In this document: in pieces, positions 1 to 13,336 of the stretch
Layout of the letters: the number at the start of each line of letters is the position of its first letter
Position numbering within the stretch: position 1 is the first letter of the stretch
Assembly: GCF_009905375.1 (NCBI RefSeq)
Contig: NC_133656.1
Span: 239,042,415 to 239,106,414 of the forward strand
Direction: 5' to 3'
Source of the DNA: Apium graveolens
Lineage: Eukaryota; Streptophyta; Magnoliopsida; Apiales; Apiaceae
DNA: 64,000 nucleotides
The notes under the pieces: generated by a model
Seen by the model: the letters and a program-made list of their open reading frames with translations, nothing else
Database searches by the model: none
Told to the model about the DNA's origin: nothing
Program-made: the position numbers and the translations under genes

Positions 1-422
1 CTTACTACCGAAATTCTTCAATCCTTACGGATTCTTTCTCCATCCTTACATGAGCCAAAAAACTTCGCATCCTTGACGTAAAAACTCCTCGTCTCGATAG
101 CCGTTAAAATTTCTTCTCTTATCTTTTTCCCTTTGATATCACTTCATCGCCATCCTTGGTTCTACTTCACCTTCTTACTTTTACACTCTATTTGCGCCTC
201 GTGGTTTGACAACCAATCCGTTTCCTAATATAACATCAAATTCTCCTAACTAAAAGGGATTAAGTCAACAGAAAAGTGCCGACCTTCTATAACCACAACA
301 CAATCGGGACAAACTTTATCAATAATGACTTTCTCTTGATTGCTACCTCTATAATCAAGTTAGTTCCAGAGGGTACGCAACACAATTAAGTCTATCAAGA
401 ATACTTTCAGAAATAAAGATCT

Positions 423-440
423 AGTTGCTCCAGAATCCAT
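423..440 (-). other. Retroviral-type aspartic protease active site of Gypsy-1
   Basis: Minus-strand translation gives MDSGAT, the active-site signature of gypsy-type aspartic proteases, about 170 bases downstream of the last gag zinc knuckle. The surrounding frame is interrupted, so the protease is a remnant. Confidence 0.7.
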
Positions 441-599
441 CAATACTTTTACTTCTACTGAGTTATAACAAGCATACCTGCCCCCAATCCACATCCTGCA
501 CAGCATCTTTCATTGTCCATATTGAAGGTTCTAGCTCTGAGTTGAGCTGTTGGTCTGGGAGGGCGGCAATCCAGCATCCTAAGAACATTGGCCTATTGA

Positions 600-1604
600 A
601 CATGCTCCTTGCAACTTCTCGCCATATGGCCTACCTTTCCACATTTAAAACAAGCTAAGTCAGGCTTCTTTGCTCCAGTTGGGCACTCTGATGAGTAATG
701 CCCTTTCGGTTACATTTGAAACAGGTCACTCCAACTTGTTACACCTTCCGGGTGTCTCTTCCACAAACTTTGTACTCTTGATCTGAGGTCTACTATCCTT
801 TCCCGTTGTCCTCCTTCTGAAAACGGTTCTTCTGGGCTCCGTTACCGGGTTTAAACTTCTGAAACTTTTGGTTCTGACCTCCACCATTTTACCAAACTTT
901 CCTCTGAACTTTGAACTTCCTTTCTCTCTGTTCCGAGCTCTCAAACTTCCTTTTCCTACCTTCATTTTCTCTTTTGCAGCTTCACGCTCTCCTTCCACTA
1001 TCATTGATTTCTGCACCAAGGCGGCATAATTCTTGATCTCCAACAACGCCACTTGACTTCTAATCCATGGCCTAAGTCTCTATTGGAACCTTTTGGCCTT
1101 CTTCACTTCCGTGTTCACATACTCTGGTACAATCTGACAGCTCTAAAAATTTCACTTCATATTCCGCTACCGATATATCTTCTTGCCTAAGTCCAAAACT
1201 TCTCTCCAACCGATCTTGCATATAACTTGGCAATACTTCTCCAGAAACATTTTAGTAAACTTCTCCCACGATAGTCCTTTACTTCAAGCAACCCTTCGAA
1301 GATTTCCACCAGAACTCGCTTCATCTTAAGGTAATAACTCGCATACTGATCTTTCTTCTCATCCTTAACTTCCGCTATCTTAAACCTTTCTCTATTTCTC
1401 TTAACCACGATGAGCTTTTATCAGTTTGGCAAACCTAAAACTTTGAGGGATGAATATTTGAAAGTGTTTGAAGTTTCCACTTTAGGGACTAGGGTTGTTG
1501 TAAAGCTGAGCAATCTGCTCATCATGGTGGTTTTCTGGATTCATTTCTGGGTCTTGGGTTTGGATTTCTTCTTCTTGGTGATCTGGTGAGTTTGGCCATT
1601 TTTT
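600..1604 (-). pseudogene. Decayed gag of Gypsy-1
   Basis: Gag is the capsid/nucleocapsid precursor of the element. Minus-strand frames show an N-terminal piece rich in N, P, E and H (about 1604-1490), a retrotransposon-gag core fragment with a SWEKF-like motif (about 1270), an open piece of about 108 codons (1052-726) starting ALLEIKNYAALVQ, and two CCHC knuckles near 720-600 (CFKCGKVGHMARSC is clear at about 650-610; the first has lost a Cys codon to a stop). Stops and frame changes separate the pieces, so no full Gag can be made. Protease follows to the left. The order gag-PR agrees with Ty3/gypsy. Confidence 0.75.
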
Positions 1605-2830
1605 ACAACCTGATTGAGCAATTATTTAGCAATATGTAGCATGGCATATAGATAACAACATTTTATTACGAAATCTCTTTTGCGGTTTTAAGCTTTACCC
1701 AATTTTGCACATGCAATCCTATAACTATATAATTTCTCATATCAGTGTTGTTTTCTCATGGCACAGGGTATGATTTTATGAAATTTTAAACACGATTATA
1801 TGAAAACATGGTATTCAGAAAAGATTCCAGATGCACAATGGAAACAAGATATGTAATTGATTCATCAACCAAGGGTACTAAATAAAAGTCTGATTATCAC
1901 AAGTTCTGGAAATAGGTCAATAATATAACAGGTTTAAACATAGGAAAAAACTGGAAAACATCCCCCTATCTACCCCTAACTTCTAACAACTACTACTACA
2001 AAGTTCCGAGATACAATACAACAAATGAAAAAGGGATCCCGCATCTGACCAGTACCCCAAAGCCTATCGGCGCAGAAAAACAACACTACGGGTCTCCACC
2101 AAAAGTCCCGCCTGACAACACTAACTCTAATCATCTAGAATTTCTCTCACACACACACCAAAATCCGGAGAATGATCTTATGCAGCCTCCAGGCCTCAGC
2201 ATCACATCACTAGTGGATGGTCTTCCAATCTCCTCCGGGAAACCTGCTCCACCCATCTTAATCTAAACTCTCCACTCATCCTCCATAACTGAAACCTCTG
2301 CCTAACTCTCGAGCTAGCCTATCCACCAAAGCTCCCAACTCAGGAATACAGGATAAAAAGTCTCGATCCTGGGCTAACTTGCCATCAACACTGACAGGCA
2401 CAATCTTAGGCATCTCAGACTCTGGCTCAGGGCTGGGGTCTCTGACTCTGGCCTCAAGGGTGATATCTGCATAGGGATCTCACTACTCTCAGATGGATTC
2501 TCTCTCCGGATCTGAACTAACTTACACAGGCTCCTCTGAAGAGGGGTTGAATGGGCCATGGGGTACCGGTCAAACTAACTGCTGAATCGGAATCACTACC
2601 ACTACTGGGATCCTGAGAGAAAACACGAAACAGCATCAAGAAATAGCATTAGGGTTAATAAACTTCCACTAACTCACGCCCTATTCTAGTTGCCACTTTA
2701 GCTTTATCATTTTCCTTAGACTATACCTATAGTCTAACCCAACTCTATATGAGTCGAACTCTCTCGCGATATAGATATATACCCAAAATACCCTTTTTAC
2801 TCCTAACTTGTCTCAGGACTAGATCCTGTA
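1605..2830 (-). other. Leader (5' UTR) of Gypsy-1, no credible gene
   Basis: This is the stretch between the primer-binding site and gag. A 61-codon minus frame (2559-2374) is Ser/Leu-rich and matches nothing I recognise. Long untranslated leaders are usual in this class of element. Confidence 0.5.
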
Positions 2831-2842
2831 GCTCTGATACCA
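2831..2842 (-). other. Primer-binding site of Gypsy-1 (initiator tRNA-Met)
   Basis: The plus strand reads GCTCTGATACCA, the reverse complement of TGGTATCAGAGC, which pairs with the 3' end of plant initiator Met-tRNA. It lies 3 bases inside the LTR edge. Confidence 0.9.
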
Positions 2843-2845
2843 ACT

Positions 2846-5791
2846 TGTGACGCCCTCAATCTCAGGGTTAGGAAATGACCCACATACCTTTAATCTATGA
2901 ATTAATAACATAAACCCCCGATTAACTACTAACAAGATCAACAGATAAAGTTTGAGACAAGATTACAACTACCAACCATAAATATAATCAACCCAAAATA
3001 ACCAAATTTACATAGTCGATCCCGACTTGGAATCGACCGATACCCATTGTATCTTAACAACCTTTCGGCTAAGCGCTTGCTCACTCAAACTGTACTACCT
3101 GCTATAGCAACCGGAAGCCCTCACACGGTAGGGACCACCAGGTACGCTCTTACGAGCATGCGCCTAAGCCTGGCCATCTTCTTGCTTACTTCCATGGTTA
3201 GATTAAACAAACGTATGAGTAAAACTCAGCAAGTAACTATAAAATGTTTACGATACAAATCCACAACATACCATTTCTGTTTTCAGGGCATTCTACTTTA
3301 ACATTTCTAGGTGGCAGATTTCTTCTTTTGGGCTATGAAAGGTTACGAAGAAAGCTTTTGGGCTTTCAAGGAACAAGGCTCAGATAGGGTGAAAGCCGAC
3401 ATTCATCACAAATCATTAACGATGACAAATGATCTTTCAAATGGAAAGCGGTAACTTTTCATAATTGGGAATCAATTTATGATCAACAGAATCAAAATCA
3501 GGGTTCACAAGCTGTACTTCACATATCACAATCAACTCTTTTCAAACATATAAGCCTTTTTCATTTTCAAAGAATCAATTACGGAATAGGAAATTCAATT
3601 CCTTTTTAAAGAATTATGGAACCCTTTATTGGACTTATTTAACTTTCAATTCATAATACGTGATCAGCCCGTACCGACCTCCATCCGTCTTTAAGGTACC
3701 TATGCATGATTTCAGCCTTAAACTGGACTAGCCCCGCTAGCCTCTTAACATGACTGGACTAGTCCCACTAGTTTCTTACATCTCAATCCAATCCATGAGG
3801 AATTTGTTTGGAAACCTTGTGTGGAAAAAAAGGTTTTACTAATTCATTTTATCATTACCAAGAATATGAAATCATTTAGAATCTTTCAAGTCGAACTCAT
3901 TCTTAAGTTCAAATTTCAAGAATTCAAGATAAGGAAATGAATCAAGGATAAGCAAAGTTCAATTATAGGGATCTTGTCAAATGAAACAATGTACTCAAGT
4001 TAGGGAATCAAAACCGTTTCAGGGATCAATAGGGTATAAGGGTAAACAAAGGTATTAAGGATCAGAACACAAGGGGGTTCGTAAAGGTTCTTATAGGGTT
4101 TACAACAGTTCATGGTATTACAAGTAATCAGGATAAGAAAAGGTTACCAAAGGGTTGAACAATAATCTTATCATAACAATTTCATAGAACAATGACAGGA
4201 TATCTCAATATCAATAACAGGGACACATTACTATAAAAGTTCAATACTCTACATGGCATGAACAATATCCTCTTTATAACCAGTTACACAAGCAAGTAGA
4301 GTTACTTGCCTGAATTTGCTTTCCTGTTTCACAAATGTTGAACTACTGCCTACCTAGTATACTTTTCCCTTTCTTAGTCTGAATGCCTCAACGCTCCGAA
4401 TCATACAATCCAAAAACCAAAACCTTAATTAGATTCCCACTTGACGTTCCCAGAACGCTTTAATATTTCCCTTAATCGCAATACCCTAAGAGTATTTATA
4501 TACTCAATTATAATCACACAACATGTCTATACATAACTCATATACTTTAACCATATAGACTTCGATTCACGGATTACGATGCAAATACGACACACAACAT
4601 TTAATCCTTGCATTTCCAACTCTATACTTGAGTTATCATATCATTTATGTACCCTTGTAACTAAATGACTTAATCCTTCCTTTTTAATACTTAATTCAAA
4701 CCCAAAACAATCAAACAAATCACATATCTCTTAGAAATTACACATGCATTCACTTAGCATCAAATAAATCACTTTTATATCTATATTCCATTCGGCTATA
4801 ACCACAAAACACAACCCAAGAATCAAACATTAACATGCAAGCACCAAAATTGCGTAAAAACTTGGGATCAAGTCACAACTCATTCTTTAAAATCATCTTT
4901 TAACCTAAACGCTTACATGCAAAACTTTATCTTGACATGCATCCAAGTTTTCATTTCGACTCTCACTAATAACTAATGCAATTAGCACATAAACTCACAA
5001 AATCAACTCATCTTCGTTTAACCATAAGACCCATTCGGGTTTTTCAAAAGAAACACACATGCATAGATAAATTTGACATGCAAAGTTCTAAATCACAATT
5101 TTAAACTTGTTTTAAGCCTTAACTTGGACATTCATTCATTTCCTTAAAAAAAATCAAACCTACTTACTCGATTATACTCAAATCTTACATGCAATCATCA
5201 ATTCACTTCTTTAAACCAATAAACCATTCTAAATTCCCACTATTATTCTAAAACAATAATCCACAATCATTTTGTTCAACAAAAAGCAATTTAATAACTT
5301 CAAAAATCAAAAACCCATTCGGTTTTTAGGCAATCACCATATGCAAATACCAAACATTAAGTTTTATGAATATTAGAGCTCAGTAAGAACATCATCACTC
5401 ACCACCGGTTCACTGGAGTTCATCACCGGGGTGGTGGCTTCACGGTGGTGCTCTCATTCGAGGGTTTCCAACCACAAAACCCCCGATTTTCCATCAAATC
5501 CTCAAAATAACTAACATACACAACTTAGATATCATTCATTTGTAAGGAATCATGCTTTACACAAATAACAACAATAAGAACAACAGAACGGAGAGGTTCT
5601 CGGTGAACACACACACATCGACACACACACACCAATACACCTACATACAATGTGTTCTTGCATCTTTAGAGTATAAGAACTTAAATCTTGATTCAAGATT
5701 CAATTTTAATGGAGGTTATGGAAGGAACCAAGAAGAGAGAGAGAGAAGAGAGAGAAGAGAGAGAGAGAGAGAGGAGAGAGAGAGATTATAG

Positions 5792-5867
<76 letters not shown>

Positions 5868-6871
5868 GAGTGAGATGAGAGAAACAGAGAGTGACACCCG
5901 GTGAGAAAACAGAAAAAGGGAGGGGAATGAGGTTATATATAGTGAGTAGCCAAGGGTATAAAGGTCTTTTACCCACTAGCTTCTAGGATTTTCCCTTTAT
6001 TCTTTAATTCCACTTTCTAAAAATAATTTTGATAAATGAATAACCCTCTCGGAAAAGATGGGAAAGCAAAGAATTAAAAAATTTAAAACGTAGATCTTAA
6101 AATTAGCTTTCCAGCCATATTTTCAGAATAATTTTTGAGCGAACGGTTGATTAAATACGGATTTTACAAGATTGCGCTGAAAATAGCATTTTAACTCCAT
6201 AAAATCATTTTAAAATGCGACGATCATGAAATAAATCCGTCTATCATTTTTAAAAAGGCTCTAGGACTATTTTGAAGATAAGAGAACAAATTTCACGCCT
6301 TGACCATTCTCGAATAATTTTATAGAAATATATAAAGGTTCAATAAACCTGATTTTAATTCAAATAAATCTCTTATATCCATTAAAATTAATAGATCACG
6401 TAATCATGCATACAGGCAAGCAAGCACATATATATCCACACATCACAACTCATATTTGACCATACATTTTCCCCTTTTTATTATTATTCTCCTTTTTCGC
6501 GTATCGGGTCACGTTCTGCCTGACGGCCCATCGCTCAGCGTTTCATTTACGCTTCACAATCGATTATCTTACCAATCGACACATTACTAGAACATAATCC
6601 TCACTTAAACATTCCATTTCACATATCAACACATATTTTGCTTTTAAATACTTTAATCCCTTTTTAAAACGGGGTTCGTTCTACCTGACGGCCTGACAAC
6701 ACAGCTTAACCCCTTAGCTGACTCTTTAAATTGGAACGTATCTATCTCCGCTTCCAGATACTATTATATAATAAAGACAATTAGCCATCACTTAGTCACA
6801 TAATTTATAATCACACCACAGAAGTCTTACTTTATTCACTTATTTACGTCGCGAAATTCTCAGTCGTTACA
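2846..6871 (-). repeat. 5' LTR of Gypsy-1 (4026 bp)
   Basis: The LTR is bounded on the plus strand by TGTGACGCCC at 2846 and GTCGTTACA ending at 6871, giving TG...CA ends on the minus strand. The inner edge lies 3 bases from a tRNA-Met primer-binding site, which fixes it as the 5' LTR. It has no coding frame I trust. Contents include a long GA tract (5731-5866) and two copies of a GTTCT.CCTGACGGCC motif (about 6512 and 6678). Short ORFs inside it are simple-repeat or chance frames. Confidence 0.85.
5731..5866. repeat. GA/AG microsatellite in the Gypsy-1 LTR
   Basis: An almost pure run of GA dinucleotides, broken by short GAA and ATTATAG interruptions. It creates artificial Arg/Glu-rich (plus) and Leu/Ser-rich (minus) open frames that are not genes. 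Length is likely to vary between individuals. Confidence 0.95.
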
Positions 6872-8550
6872 TCTTTCGACGGATAATCCTTTTGATTATT
6901 CGACGGATAACTTTCACCATCCGTCGAGTACACATCTGTTGAAAGTCCTTCAACCAAGTTGGAATCAAGCTTCTCTTTATTCTTTTTCCAGGCTGCATCA
7001 CAAAAAGACTCTATACCTTGAACTTTAGAGATTTGAGCATGGACATCTCTAGATGATTTCCATGCCTTAATCACATCCAGTTCTCGTTCAAGTTGCTTTC
7101 TTAAAATCTCCTCTTTCTTTAAGGATTCTGTTAGTTCATCCTTAGCAACCTTGCATTCTAATTTCAATTTTTCAAACTCAATGAATCAAGTCTTTAGCAC
7201 ATTATTCCTCTCACTTAAAAACACATTGTTCCCCTTAATTTTACTGTTTTCTTTGGAGAGAGACTTAAGAGTACCACACAGGTGATATAGTTCAGTAGAC
7301 ATGTCATTTATTGCATCATTACACTCAGCTTTAGATAAATGTTGTAGGTTAGTTATGATTACCTGATTGCTTGATGAACTGGATCTCTGTTCCATCTGAT
7401 TTGGCCATTAGGGCTAGGTTGATATAGCTTGTTTCTTCATCTTCATCCAATCCATCTGCAGCCCAGTCATTCTCCTGTGTGATGAAAGCCCTTTCCTTTT
7501 GTTTGAGCAGCTCAAAATATTTTTGCTTGTAATCAACAGGCTCAAACTTCTTTTTACCAGAATCAGGCTTTCTACATTCACTGGCAAAATGACATGCCAA
7601 GCCACATTTGAAACACTTAAATTTTGATTTATCAACCATGTTTCTGTTTGGCTTAGCTGCTCCAAAATTTTTCTTGAATTTGAGCTTGGAAAATCTCCTG
7701 GATAAGAATGCTAGATGCTCATCTATATCATCCATGTCATCTTGGCTTAACTGTTCTTCATTTTCAGCTACCAGCCCTCTACCCTTGCTCTCACAAACCT
7801 TTGAGTTTGATGCAGATTCCACAGCTTCAACATTCATCTCCTTTCTTTCTCTAGCCCAGCAACTAGTGCAATGGATCTTCTTTTCTTCCTTCCTTTCTCC
7901 ATCCTTTCATCTTGCTCTATTTCAAGCTCATAGGTCTTTAGAATTCCATACAGTCTTTCTAAGGTGAATTCCTTGTAATCTTGAGAGTTTCTTAAAGAGA
8001 CTGTCATGGGCTTCCATCCCCTTGGAAGATATCTAAGGAATTTAAGGTTTGAGTCTTTTGTTTGATAGACCCTTCCATGCAACTTGAGAGCATTCAGTAG
8101 TTTTTAAAATCTACTAAAAATATCAGTGAGTGATTCACTTTCTTCACAGTGAAAATGCTCATATTGCTGAATCAAGAGTTGCATCTTGTTCTCCCTGACT
8201 TGCTCAGTACCATCATAAATAATTTGAATTGTGTCCCAAACCTCTTTAGTTGTTTTACAGTTTATGATGTTGTCAAACATATCACCATCAACACCATTAA
8301 ACAATATGTTCATGGCCTTCTTATCTTTCCTGACTTGTTCAATGTCTAGATCGGACCACTCATGCCTAGGCTTTGGAACTGATGGTTCATTACCTGTAGC
8401 AGCTCTCATAGGGACATGAGGACCTCTTTCAATGCAGTCCACATAAGCTTCATCTTGAGAGAGAAGATGTAGGTGCATCTTCACCTTCCAGTGGTGATAG
8501 TTTTCTTTGTCCATAAATGAAATTTTCACTCCAACATCCTTTTTGTTCAT
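6872..8550 (-). pseudogene. SIRE-A gag, frameshifted and 3'-truncated
   Basis: Capsid/nucleocapsid precursor of a Sirevirus. Open pieces run 8550-8104 (start MNKKDVGVK, copia-type gag core), 8082-7834, 7837-7349 (CCHC knuckle CFKCGLACHFASEC) and 7395-6872 (coiled-coil region with TELYHL and AWKSSRDV). Frames change twice and stops intervene, so it is dead. The coiled-coil part shows that this copy keeps the segment missing from SIRE-C. At 7362 the sequence reads CAG|GTAATC, the counterpart of the proposed splice donor in SIRE-B. The last codons encode STD/YPS repeats made from the CGACGGAT motif (about 6940-6876). Truncation at 6872 is by Gypsy-1. Confidence 0.85.
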
Positions 8551-8596
8551 CTTGTTGATTGTTGTGATCTTTACACTCTTTGTACTTCAAGAGTTT

Positions 8597-8608
8597 GCTC
8601 TGATACCA
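8597..8608 (-). other. Primer-binding site of SIRE-A (initiator tRNA-Met)
   Basis: The plus strand reads GCTCTGATACCA, complementary to TGGTATCAGAGC, separated by two bases from the LTR edge at 8611. Confidence 0.9.
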
Positions 8609-8610
8609 AT

Positions 8611-9642
8611 TGTTATTCCCAAACAATTCAACAAAAATTACAGAATGGGGGTTGAATGTAATTCTGGCTCCTTTTCAATTTTAAGATTGTTCTTACTTAA
8701 TATATAACAGTGTTTGATTTTGCAAGAAGTTCGGAATGAAACTTAAATTGAAATAAAAACACAAAGTAATAAAACACAAAGCTTTAAAACTTTCTGGTGG
8801 ATTTGAACTTATCCATCAGAGATATATATTAGTATGAGAACTCTGTGATGCTTGAATAGCACACAGTTGCTTACAAATGAACTTACAAACTTATAGAGAA
8901 ATTCTTAACAGATACAGCTTTTTCTATCTCTCTGAAAATAATGCTCACACTTTTTTTGGTTCTACTTGCTATACTTGGTTTATATATTACCAAGTTACAT
9001 GACAGTAAGACAAGATAATAAGACAAACTATATCTAGTCTAACTCCATGCTGTTTCACTACTCTATTCCAGCATCTTTGAATATCTTCATAATTGCATGA
9101 AAATAATAATGCTTCTTTGTTCTCTAAAACCTGTAATTAAGCTGCCGCATTCCATTTACAAACACCCGACACATGTGACTGTGTTGTCACTGTCAACTGC
9201 TCTTTTTGAATTATGATCATCCGTCGGGACTATGTTAATCATCCGTCGAGAGCCTTGTTGATTATCCATCAGTAGTCTTTGTAGATCATCCGTTAGAAGC
9301 TTTTCTATCACTTGACTCCATTTCACTTATACAGAATTATAAGACATCTCATATTTACAATTAGCCAACTTATTTTGTATATCAATCTAGTAGTCAACAT
9401 GACTTAGAGAATCCTACAGAATCTACTAGACTAAAACATTGTTGTTTGCAGAAAATGTGCTGCAATACTTATTGTTACATAAGCTACACTCTCGATGGAT
9501 GTTCAGTTGTCATCCGTCGGGACTATAAAGATCATCCGTCGGGACTATAATAAAACATCCGTCGAGAGCTACAAAAACACTAAGTTAAATCTACTTAGGT
9601 GTTTTATTTAACTTATCATCAATTTCACAACGTATTCCTAAC
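8611..9642 (-). repeat. 5' LTR of SIRE-A (about 1.03 kb)
   Basis: The inner edge is TGTTATTCCC at 8611, two bases from the primer-binding site. The outer edge is near 9642, where the expected final A has mutated (CCTAAC then T). A TATA box framed by CTTGGT/ACCAAG is at about 8974-8994. Repeat-motif copies (ATCCGTCGGGA, ATCCGTCGAGA and decayed versions) lie at 9219-9300 and 9490-9570, upstream of the TATA box in the direction of transcription. Confidence 0.85.
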
Positions 9643-12575
9643 TGGTTCGCATTAATCTTAACAAATACAGGTACTATTGTCTTTCATCCTTTATGATCAC
9701 TTGACGCATCATAACTGAGCGAGAGAATCGGGGTTCGTGTAAGTCACATGTGTCCTTCAACAATCAATGGCAGTTTAGAGTTAGCATGAATGAATATGAT
9801 TTTACTTGATGAACATGTAATAATTCAATAAATTTTGAACTCTCGACATTGTCATCAGTTCCATTATGTTTCGAACAATAAAATTACTTTGTTGATTTCA
9901 TACACATTTCAAAATTATGATCTTCATGCTTTTGCACAAACACCAATTTGGAGATTATTTAAGAATGTTGTGGAAGAAGGAAGTCTATTAGACATGGTAG
10001 ATTACACAACAGTAGAAGCTAGATGATCTCTAATGTCCGTTTCAACGGATGTAAAATTTTTATTTACAGACGAAACCATATTACATATCATCGTTGATCC
10101 AAGTGTAAATATTCTGTAACATAAGTTTGAACTGAAAAATATTGATGAATTAGGCGAGTATGTGTTCTCATATGCTCCCGAACAAGTTCCGACATTGGCA
10201 CTAGGTAAGTAGTTATTGACATTAAATGGTTTCAATTCATATACCGTTTAATGTATCTGTTGTTTTATAATTTTATTGATGTTGTTGTTATTATTTCCGA
10301 CATCAAGTAATGAGATGTATACACAAAGTGGGGTCTAAAAGAATATGTTCATTTTAATAATCATGATGAAAGATAATGATAATTATTGATCAATTTTTAT
10401 ATTTATGCGAGGATTTTTACATAATACGTTCGTGATTATTAAAATTTATGCATCTTGGTTGAATAATATAAACATGTAAGAGTTCTGTAAAAAGTTACAA
10501 TTTAGGGTTCATTGATTTCTAATATAGAACCTCTCATCAATGGAAATATACCAACACCTGCTGTAATTATTTTTGCAAGTATCCATGTGAAACATTTGCG
10601 CCCTAAGATTCTTTATTTGTTTCACCTTAATAGATATGTGTTATATAAATATTTTTGTACATAGCTTAATATGTGGTAGTTTTCATTATCCAACATACTA
10701 ACATGAATGGTTTTAGATATCGTAACTTTATCAGGAGGCCCGTGGCCTAGGATATATATAATCCTTTACATGATAAGGTTGCAAGTTTCAGGGATGGGTA
10801 TTTTTCTATTTTAAATTTATAAAAATATAATTAGATAATTTTTAAAATATGTTTGTTTTGTTTCATTATACATTAAAATAAATGATGTAAATAAAGTAAT
10901 ATGTAAAATTTCAATAAAGTTAAATAATTTTACGAAAAGTGGAAGTTGATGAAGCCATGTTCTACAGCTCAATTAAGAATCTTTTTTTGAGGGAAAATGT
11001 TGATCATCATATCACAGTTTTAGTTCATCTAACAGGTAACTATTTCCCATCTTTGTTCAATTATATTTTCTTCAAAGCTATTTTTAGATGTCTTGAAAGA
11101 AGGAAGACTTTCCAGGAGATGATCGAATTGCTCAATAGAACTAATATAAGGTTGAAGCTGATAGAAATAATTAGGTTGTATGTGATATGTATGCTTACAT
11201 TACAAACATAGACTATCTTCCACATGTATACAAGCTTTTCCCAAATGCACAAAATTTAGACCCAATATACCAGTTAGAGGGTCATTCTTATGGAGAAGAA
11301 TTGTGGCTATCACTTTGCTCTAAGACCGTTGAGTCTGACTTTCACAATGAGGGTGAATTTATACCAAAATTTTGAAGACGACTCATATGTGGTACAGTGA
11401 TTGTATGCATTGTGCTAAACAACTCATTCTCTATAAGATTCTCCTGAGTAATTTTAGAGATTAAGCATGTTAGATATAAATGTGCTTTTGCAGTTGTGGT
11501 TTTGAATTGAATGTGTTCGCGTGCACAATGCATGAACATGTTAATGAATTTTGGATTGTAACAACATGTTCAGATATTTCCAATGTTGATATTTATTTTG
11601 CTATAGATGTTGGTTTTTATAACAATCTCAAACCTATTGCTTTTAAATTGTTCTGTATTATTAGCTACAATATGACGCATCTCGGCTAACTGTATTCTTT
11701 GACAAATATTTATCAAAGTTCAAATAATATGCCCTTTTTTATTCATCAATATTGCCCAATATTTCAATGTTAATAACACCTTAATATGTCTTAGTAGTAT
11801 CATTGTGTCCTAATGTGACATAAGTATCCTACTAGAATGAAGCAGGTCAACAATGCAATGTTTTTTCACTCTTCCTTAAATTTGAACTTCTCATGAATCC
11901 GATACATTGTCATGCCCATTATCTTTAACAACAGAATATACAAATATTTTCAATAAGTTCTTGCATTGCTCAAAGAATTCATCATTTGTAATCACCTGCA
12001 AACTAATATGTACTTGAAAATCCCAGTGTCATAGCAAAATCAATAGTTCAAGTATCCAAGAAAAAGATTAAAACAACATATTTGTTTACAATATACAGTG
12101 TGTTAAATTGTAAACATGTAAAGGTTCAACGATAGACTTTATAGCTACCATTTTTTAGTCTAATTTTTGTTTCCTTAGGCCTTATGTTCACAATAAAATG
12201 TCATCAGACAAATCAACTTTAATCCAACGCTTGCAGTCTGCAAGTGGAAGTTTGAGGCACCATATTAAGGACAAATTTTGGAGATATATTTAAGTTAAAA
12301 TCTGAGGCTTCAAGTGTCATTCTGTTAAGCACTATTCCATGATTGTTAATTCTTCATATTGTACCTTCTTATTAGTCTACTGAATTAAACTATATTAGCC
12401 AATTATTGGGCCTCTACTAGAACACACACATGCTCTTCTACATATTTGGACATCTTAGGCATTGTCAAACATTTACAAAATGTCCACTGACCATTAAACT
12501 CTGCATATTAAAGAGAGTATATCAAATTGTTATGGCTCATTCAGATGCAACATTTTTGTGAGTACCTATACCTGT
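9643..12575. other. Unrecognised decayed region between Sirevirus fragments
   Basis: About 2.9 kb, AT-rich, with no recognised protein family. The plus strand has short coding-like stretches: about 9900-10205 (contains EYVFSYAPEQVPTLAL, then a splice-donor-like AG|GTAAGT), 10939-11211 and 11187-11375 (contains YLPHVYKLFPNAQNLDPIYQL). These could be exons of a decayed host gene or of a transposon, but frames are broken and no motif identifies them. The rest shows no structure I can support. Confidence 0.35.
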
Positions 12576-13336
12576 TGTTAGGAATATATTGTGAACTTGA
12601 TGATAAATTGAACAAAATACCTTAGTAGATTTAACTAAGTATTTTTGTAGCTCTCGATGGATGTTCTACAATAGTCCCGACGGATGAACGTTATAGTCTC
12701 GACGGATGATCACTAAACATCCATCGAGAGTGTAGCTTATGTAATAATAAGTCTTGTAGCACATTCCTGCAAACAACAATGTATTAGTAGATGTTGTAGG
12801 ATTCTTTAAGTCATGTTAACTACTTGATTGATATGCAGAATAGGTTGGCTCATTGTGAATATAAAATATCTTGTAATTCTGTATAAGTGAAATAGAGTCA
12901 AGTGACAGAAAGGCTCCCGACGGATGATCTACAAAGGCTCCCGACAGATAATCAACAAGGCTCCCGACGGATGATCAACATAGTCCCGACGGATGATCAT
13001 AATTCAAAAGAGCAGTTGACAGTGACAACACAGTCACATACGTCGGGTGTTTACAAAAGGAATGTGGCATCCTAATTGCAGGATTTAGAGAACAAATAAG
13101 CATTACCATTTCCATGTAATTATGAAGATATTCAAAGATGTTGGATAGAGTAATGAAGTAGCATGAAATTAAACCAGAAGCAATTTTTGTTTTACTTATT
13201 TGTCTTTTTATCATGTAACTTGGTAGTAAATAAACCAAGTGTAACAAGTAGAACAAAACAACTAAATAAGCATTACTTTCAGAGAGATAGAAAAAGTTGT
13301 ATCTATTAAGCATCTCTCTGTAATTCTGTAAGTTTT
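12576..13336 (+). repeat. Truncated plus-strand LTR of SIRE-A type
   Basis: Starts TGTTAGGAATATATTGTG, as expected for the 5' edge of this LTR family, and follows the SIRE-A LTR (opposite strand) until it stops at the edge of SIRE-B at 13337. It contains eight repeat-motif copies, mostly CCCGACGGATGATC (12650-12995). The TATA region at about 13214 is mutated. No polypurine tract precedes it, so it is the start of a 5' LTR or of a solo LTR. The missing last part is not found on the far side of SIRE-B. Confidence 0.8.

Larger units (their letters stand above)
1..6871 (-). mobile_element. Ty3/gypsy retrotransposon Gypsy-1 (5' LTR, PBS, gag, start of protease); continues outside the window
   Basis: Minus-strand element. 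Read leftwards, it has a 4.0-kb LTR (6871 to 2846), a primer-binding site next to it, a leader, a decayed gag with CCHC knuckles and a DSGAT protease motif near 440-423. RT, integrase and the 3' LTR must lie left of base 1. The LTR has canonical TG...CA ends on the minus strand. Its outer edge sits directly against the gag of SIRE-A, so Gypsy-1 inserted into that copia. The lineage looks like long-LTR plant chromoviruses of the Tekay/Del kind, but without RT or integrase in view this is inference. The second target-site copy is outside the window. Confidence 0.85.
6872..9642 (-). mobile_element. Sirevirus-like Ty1/copia SIRE-A (5' LTR, PBS, partial gag), cut by Gypsy-1
   Basis: Minus-strand copia whose 5' LTR (9642-8611), primer-binding site (8608-8597) and N-terminal two thirds of gag survive. 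Gag reads into the Gypsy-1 LTR at 6871/6872. Its Gag is clearly related to those of SIRE-B and SIRE-C (shared [17 protein letters not shown] and [15 protein letters not shown] segments) but is a separate subfamily. The pol half, if it survived, lies beyond Gypsy-1. The LTR and gag carry the CGACGGAT version of the Sirevirus repeat motif. Confidence 0.85.

Noticed and set aside
5552..5976. Overlapping Arg/Glu-rich and Leu/Ser-rich open frames
   Set aside because: They are translations of the GA microsatellite in the Gypsy-1 LTR.
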